NCBI RefSeq assembly: GCF_014654895.1
Contig: NZ_BNBE01000001.1
Location: 62,001 to 126,000, forward strand
Direction: 5' to 3'
Length of the DNA: 64,000 bases
Source of the DNA: Streptomyces filamentosus
Lineage (GTDB): Bacteria > Actinomycetota > Actinomycetes > Streptomycetales > Streptomycetaceae
Shown: positions 61,124 through 64,000 of the stretch, in pieces
Layout of the letters: every line of letters begins with the position of its first letter
Numbering within the stretch: position 1 is the stretch's first letter
The notes under the pieces: generated by a model
What the model was told of the DNA's origin: nothing
Databases searched by the model: none
Seen by the model: only the letters and a program-made list of their open reading frames with translations
Program-made: the position numbers and the translations under genes

Positions 61124-62251
61124 TCATACGGCGTTCCTCAGAGCGTCGGACACCTCTATCAGTTGTTTCACATCCGACTCGCGGTCGCTTCCCAGCGCCA
61201 TCGCGAGAGGGACGGCACGGCGCGGCGCCGGAACCCCTTCCTCGATTCGTCCGGCGGCCCTCCGGAGTCGGGCCGCGAGCTCGTCGGTGTCGAGGTCGAG
61301 CATCGCGCTGTCGTCGCCGTCGTCCAGAAGGTACGGGCTGATGTCCACCAGGCCGTCGCGGCATTCGACGATGCGACGGTGGTAGCGGCGGTGCACACCG
61401 CGGGCACGCCAGCGGTCGAGCGCCGCCGGGGAGGCCGGCCGCAGCACAGTGTCGGGATACGCCTCCGTCAGCAGTTCCCACAGGGGGGCGAGGCGGCGGT
61501 GATCACGTCGGTGCCGGAGCCAGAGCCGCAGGGAGGAGAGCCGTGCTCGCGCGCCGGAGTAGGTGATACCGGCCGCGAACAGCAGGATAGACGCGACCAA
61601 GAGGAAGGCGACGGCTGCCATCACGGGATGAGGCACCTCGCCGCCGCCCCATCGAACGGCGACGATGACGGCGCGGATCGCGCAGGCGATGGCCATCGCG
61701 CCCAAGCCGACGGCCGTCATCCACAGCCCGGTGGAATGCGGCCGACGGGACATGCGCGCGTACTGGGTCGTCCAGCGGTACGCCATGCCCAGGGCGTACA
61801 TGAGGTAGAGGCCGGCGCCGGCGTAGAAGAAGGCGATCTGCGGGACCGTCATGTCGGCCGTGCTGAAACTGCCGGCGAAGACCTCGTGCGGGACCGTCAG
61901 CGCCGCCGCGCTGATCGCGATCACGACGAGGCCGACGGCGACCGCTTCCTTGCGCGCCCGCCGGCGCCCCGCCTCTTCGTCGGCAGCAGAGAAGAGGTAG
62001 AAGCACATCAGGAAGTAGACCGTCAGGAGCAGCAGGACGTTCTGGATCAGCTTGGCCGCTCCGTGGCCGGCGACCGTGTCGACGCCGGAGGCGCCTCCCG
62101 GCATGGCGACGGGGTACGAGAGCGTGGCACAGAGAAGACAGAGCGTGACGGAGCGCAGGGGTGCGTCGTGGGGAGAGCGTTTCAGCTGGTAGACCTTCCA
62201 GCCGAGGGCGGCGACAAGCACCAGAAGGAGCAGTTCCACAGCTACAGCCAC
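61124..62251 (-). CDS. MAB_1171c-type putative transporter (membrane protein)
   Basis: 375 aa from a GTG that lies inside the end of the preceding gene. Seven hydrophobic segments (ELLLLVLVAALGWKVYQL, NVLLLLTVYFLMCFYLFSA, VGLVVIAISAAALTV, IAFFYAGAGLYLMYALGM) are followed by a cytoplasmic domain of about 130 residues (LRLWLRHRRDHRRLAPLWEL, HRRYHRRIVECRDGLVDISP). This family is widespread in Streptomyces and is usually encoded next to an ImmA/IrrE-like gene and an XRE regulator, as here. Its transport function is unproven. Confidence 0.8.
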   Translation of the reverse strand: MAVAVELLLLVLVAALGWKVYQLKRSPHDAPLRSVTLCLLCATLSYPVAMPGGASGVDTVAGHGAAKLIQNVLLLLTVYFLMCFYLFSAADEEAGRRRARKEAVAVGLVVIAISAAALTVPHEVFAGSFSTADMTVPQIAFFYAGAGLYLMYALGMAYRWTTQYARMSRRPHSTGLWMTAVGLGAMAIACAIRAVIVAVRWGGGEVPHPVMAAVAFLLVASILLFAAGITYSGARARLSSLRLWLRHRRDHRRLAPLWELLTEAYPDTVLRPASPAALDRWRARGVHRRYHRRIVECRDGLVDISPYLLDDGDDSAMLDLDTDELAARLRRAAGRIEEGVPAPRRAVPLAMALGSDRESDVKQLIEVSDALRNAV

Positions 62252-62817
62252 CCTCGCCGGTCACCGAGCGCCGCCTCGACACGGCGCAGCGAGGGGTCGG
62301 TCGACAGCGGCGTTGCGCCGGCCAGCAGGGACGACCACTCCAGGATGATCGTGGCCACCAGCTCGACGGAGCACTCCTCGCCGTCGTCGTACGAGCAGCG
62401 ACGCGCCACGCGCTTGATGGTCTTGGGCGCGAAGACGGGCAGCATGGCGGCCCAGCCTTCGACGAAGACGGCGGTCTCCTCCTCGGCGGCGACCGCAGGA
62501 TCCGCCTCCGGCCGAGCCTCGACGGCTTCTTCGTTCTCCGCGACGAAGATGTGGCCTACTTCGTGGAGGATGATGTGCTCTTGGTGCATACGGGTCGTTT
62601 CCTGCTGGTACAGGATCACGTCGTAGTCGTCGTACTCGACCCACATCCCCGAAGGACCCGGCTTCGGCAGAGGGGCTTCCCGCAGGTACAGAGGTCGGCC
62701 CCGGCGTCGGCTGAGCGCCTGGCACAGCTCCTCTATATCGAGTGGCGGTGCGATTCCAAGGTCCTGCAGCTCACGCCGAACCAGCCGATGCAGGTCACCT
62801 TCCACGGTGCGGTTCAC
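62242..62817 (-). CDS. ImmA/IrrE-like metalloprotease
   Basis: 191 aa from a GTG at 62817, chosen because the family's usual N-terminus follows (RTVEGDLHRLVRRELQDLG, PPLDIEELCQALSRRRGRPL). The zinc motif is in MHQEHIILHEVGHIFVAENE (HExxH as HEVGH). The C-terminal helices include the ELVATIILEWSSLL region. In this family the protease often cleaves an XRE repressor; the candidate partner is the 58968-59858 gene. The gene overlaps the membrane protein by 10 bases. Confidence 0.78.
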   Translation of the reverse strand: MNRTVEGDLHRLVRRELQDLGIAPPLDIEELCQALSRRRGRPLYLREAPLPKPGPSGMWVEYDDYDVILYQQETTRMHQEHIILHEVGHIFVAENEEAVEARPEADPAVAAEEETAVFVEGWAAMLPVFAPKTIKRVARRCSYDDGEECSVELVATIILEWSSLLAGATPLSTDPSLRRVEAALGDRRGWL

Positions 62818-63456
62818 GGCCGGCCGCCAACGACTGAGTCGCCCGGCTCGACCACCTCCACCTTGCGAAGGAACCGATCGCCCTACCGCGCCTCGGGCAC
62901 GATTCTCTGACCACACTGGGTAATCCTCCAACCGTCCAGTGATCGCTCCCCCGAGCAGGGGTAAACCCCCATTGATGACGTTTGATCCCTGAGCCCAGTC
63001 AGCCTTGGCCGGATGCGCCCACAGGCTCCACGAGGTGCCCCACGGCCCGTGACCACTCAACCGTCAGGCCTCGCCACCTCACGGCGATATCGCATACGCG
63101 AACATCACGAACCCGCTGATGGGGCACCTTCGGCCAGGTCTCGGGAACCTGATGGACAGTACGTGATCGCGCAGGCGAACCACGAACCCCTACTCATGAT
63201 CCACCGGGTCGGCACAAATACCCTAAAACGGCCATAAGTATACCATCAAGAGCCCCCGACCTGGCCTTTTCCGACCTCACCATGCGCACCTCAAGTGCCG
63301 AGTTGCAGCACTGGTCCGTTATGAATCCGAGATATTTACACTCCGGCAAAACCTGACAGATAGCCCACGTTTTCACGAAACGCTCACCTCAAGGCCACAT
63401 GTGGCACCGGCCACTCTGGGGCACATCGGGCGCTAGCGACCATTACCCTGTCCCGC
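62818..63456. other. 640-bp region without a convincing gene
   Basis: Less GC-rich than average in its right part (63200-63420). No tRNA, integrase fragment or strong repeat seen. Short frames exist but lack ribosome sites. Confidence 0.5.
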
Positions 63457-63897
63457 ATGTCGAAAGCCCTCCCCGAACAGACCGACGACTACAAGAAGTT
63501 CTGGAATGAATACCACCTGTGCACGCTCACTACGCTGCGGCCTGACGGCGGACTGCACGTGGTCCCGGTCGGAGTGACCATCGACCCGACCGTTGGCATC
63601 GCCCGAGTTATCACCCGCAAATCAAGCCGGAAGGTCGCCAATATCCTGGCTGACGGCGGCCAGGGGCGCGTTGCGGTATGCCAGGTGGACGGAGGTCGGT
63701 GGGCTACGCTCGAAGGAACGGCGAAGGTTTCAACCGACGCTGCCGAAGTCGCAGAAGCCGTGGCCTGTTACGCAGAGCGATACGGACGCATGCCAGCTCC
63801 AGACCCCGAGCGCGTCGTCATCCGGATCGCCGTGGAGAGGGCCATGGGGCAGGTTTCCGCCCAACGCCACGGTCCCGCCTCAAGGGCTGCGGCGTAG
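63457..63897 (+). CDS. PPOX-fold oxidoreductase (probably F420-dependent)
   Basis: 146 aa, ATG at 63457. A split-barrel flavin/deazaflavin-binding protein: LCTLTTLRPDGGLHVVPVG, then RVITRKSSRKVANILADG, VAVCQVDGGRWATLEGTAKV and a C-terminal strand RVVIRIAVERAMG. The TRKSSRKVANI segment is of the kind seen in F420-binding PPOX proteins. The substrate is unknown; it stands alone. Confidence 0.82.
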   Translation: MSKALPEQTDDYKKFWNEYHLCTLTTLRPDGGLHVVPVGVTIDPTVGIARVITRKSSRKVANILADGGQGRVAVCQVDGGRWATLEGTAKVSTDAAEVAEAVACYAERYGRMPAPDPERVVIRIAVERAMGQVSAQRHGPASRAAA

Positions 63898-63940
63898 CAC
63901 CTCGCTGGAGGGGCTTCCTCAAGCTCTGGCTGATCGAGCG

Positions 63941-64000
63941 TTACTCCTCGTAGGCCCATGCCCGGCCGGTCTGCCGGTACTCCTCGACAGGGATGGGGTC
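63941..64000 (-). CDS. C-terminal end of a gene running off the right edge
   Basis: The minus strand reads DPIPVEEYRQTGRAWAYEE followed by TAA (63943-63941). Only 19 codons are inside the window, with coding-like composition. It is convergent with the oxidoreductase gene. The product is unknown. Confidence 0.45.
   Translation of the reverse strand, partial: DPIPVEEYRQTGRAWAYEE

Noticed and set aside
1..64000. CRISPR arrays, rRNA or tRNA genes, or an integrase gene
   Set aside because: No regularly spaced identical repeats, no conserved rRNA or T-arm signatures and no tyrosine- or serine-recombinase motifs were seen on either strand.

Overview
The window is about 64 kb of high-GC actinobacterial DNA, almost certainly Streptomyces. 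Third codon positions are strongly GC, GTG starts and 4-base ATGA/GTGA overlaps are common, and the gene content (SpoIIE-type phosphatases, WhiB, DUF317, DUF2637, DUF4913, TrmB/LuxR regulators beside secreted subtilases) is typical of that genus. I saw no rRNA, tRNA, CRISPR array, integrase or phage structural gene.

Left part (1-25.6 kb), chromosome-like. It holds the end of one secreted S8 peptidase, a TrmB/LuxR-type regulator and a second complete S8 peptidase that reads the other way, with a 16-bp perfect palindrome beside its promoter. A SpoIIE-type phosphatase follows, then a small three-gene locus (9.6-11.7 kb, minus strand). That locus encodes a 51-aa peptide ending in repeated GCISATPK units, a PaaK-like adenylating enzyme and a small helical protein, under a near-consensus promoter, and looks like an unclassified RiPP-type pathway. 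Next come a two-component system with an accessory membrane protein, and a beta-carbonic anhydrase plus SulP transporter pair preceded by 11-bp-phased direct repeats that the response regulator may bind. A small protein homologous to the tail of the 9.6-kb protein, an MFS transporter and a Baeyer-Villiger-type monooxygenase follow, then a broken IS630, an alkyl sulfatase and a second SpoIIE-type phosphatase.

Middle part (25.6-59 kb), a decayed conjugative or mobilisable element. An ISL3 copy marks its left edge. It contains a VirD4-like coupling protein, a DnaB-N protein, many small element-specific proteins, a broken cytosine methyltransferase, two nuclease/glycosylase-type genes, DUF4913 and DUF317 proteins, an insertion-sequence pile-up (IS30, IS5/ISL2-like, IS110), a divergent pair of unknown proteins, then relaxase, MobC-like protein, DUF2637 membrane protein, WhiB-like regulator, DnaC-like ATPase and a probable replication initiator. 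No VirB4, pore protein or integrase is visible, so it probably depends on other functions or has lost its left half. Many unrelated proteins of the element, including the relaxase, share an Ala/Pro-rich stretch ending in a short arginine-rich tail, which could be a secretion signal for the coupling protein.

Right part (59-64 kb). An XRE regulator faces the replication operon across a shared promoter/operator. Beyond it are an amidohydrolase, a MAB_1171c-type membrane protein, an ImmA/IrrE-like metalloprotease, a PPOX-fold oxidoreductase and the end of one more gene.
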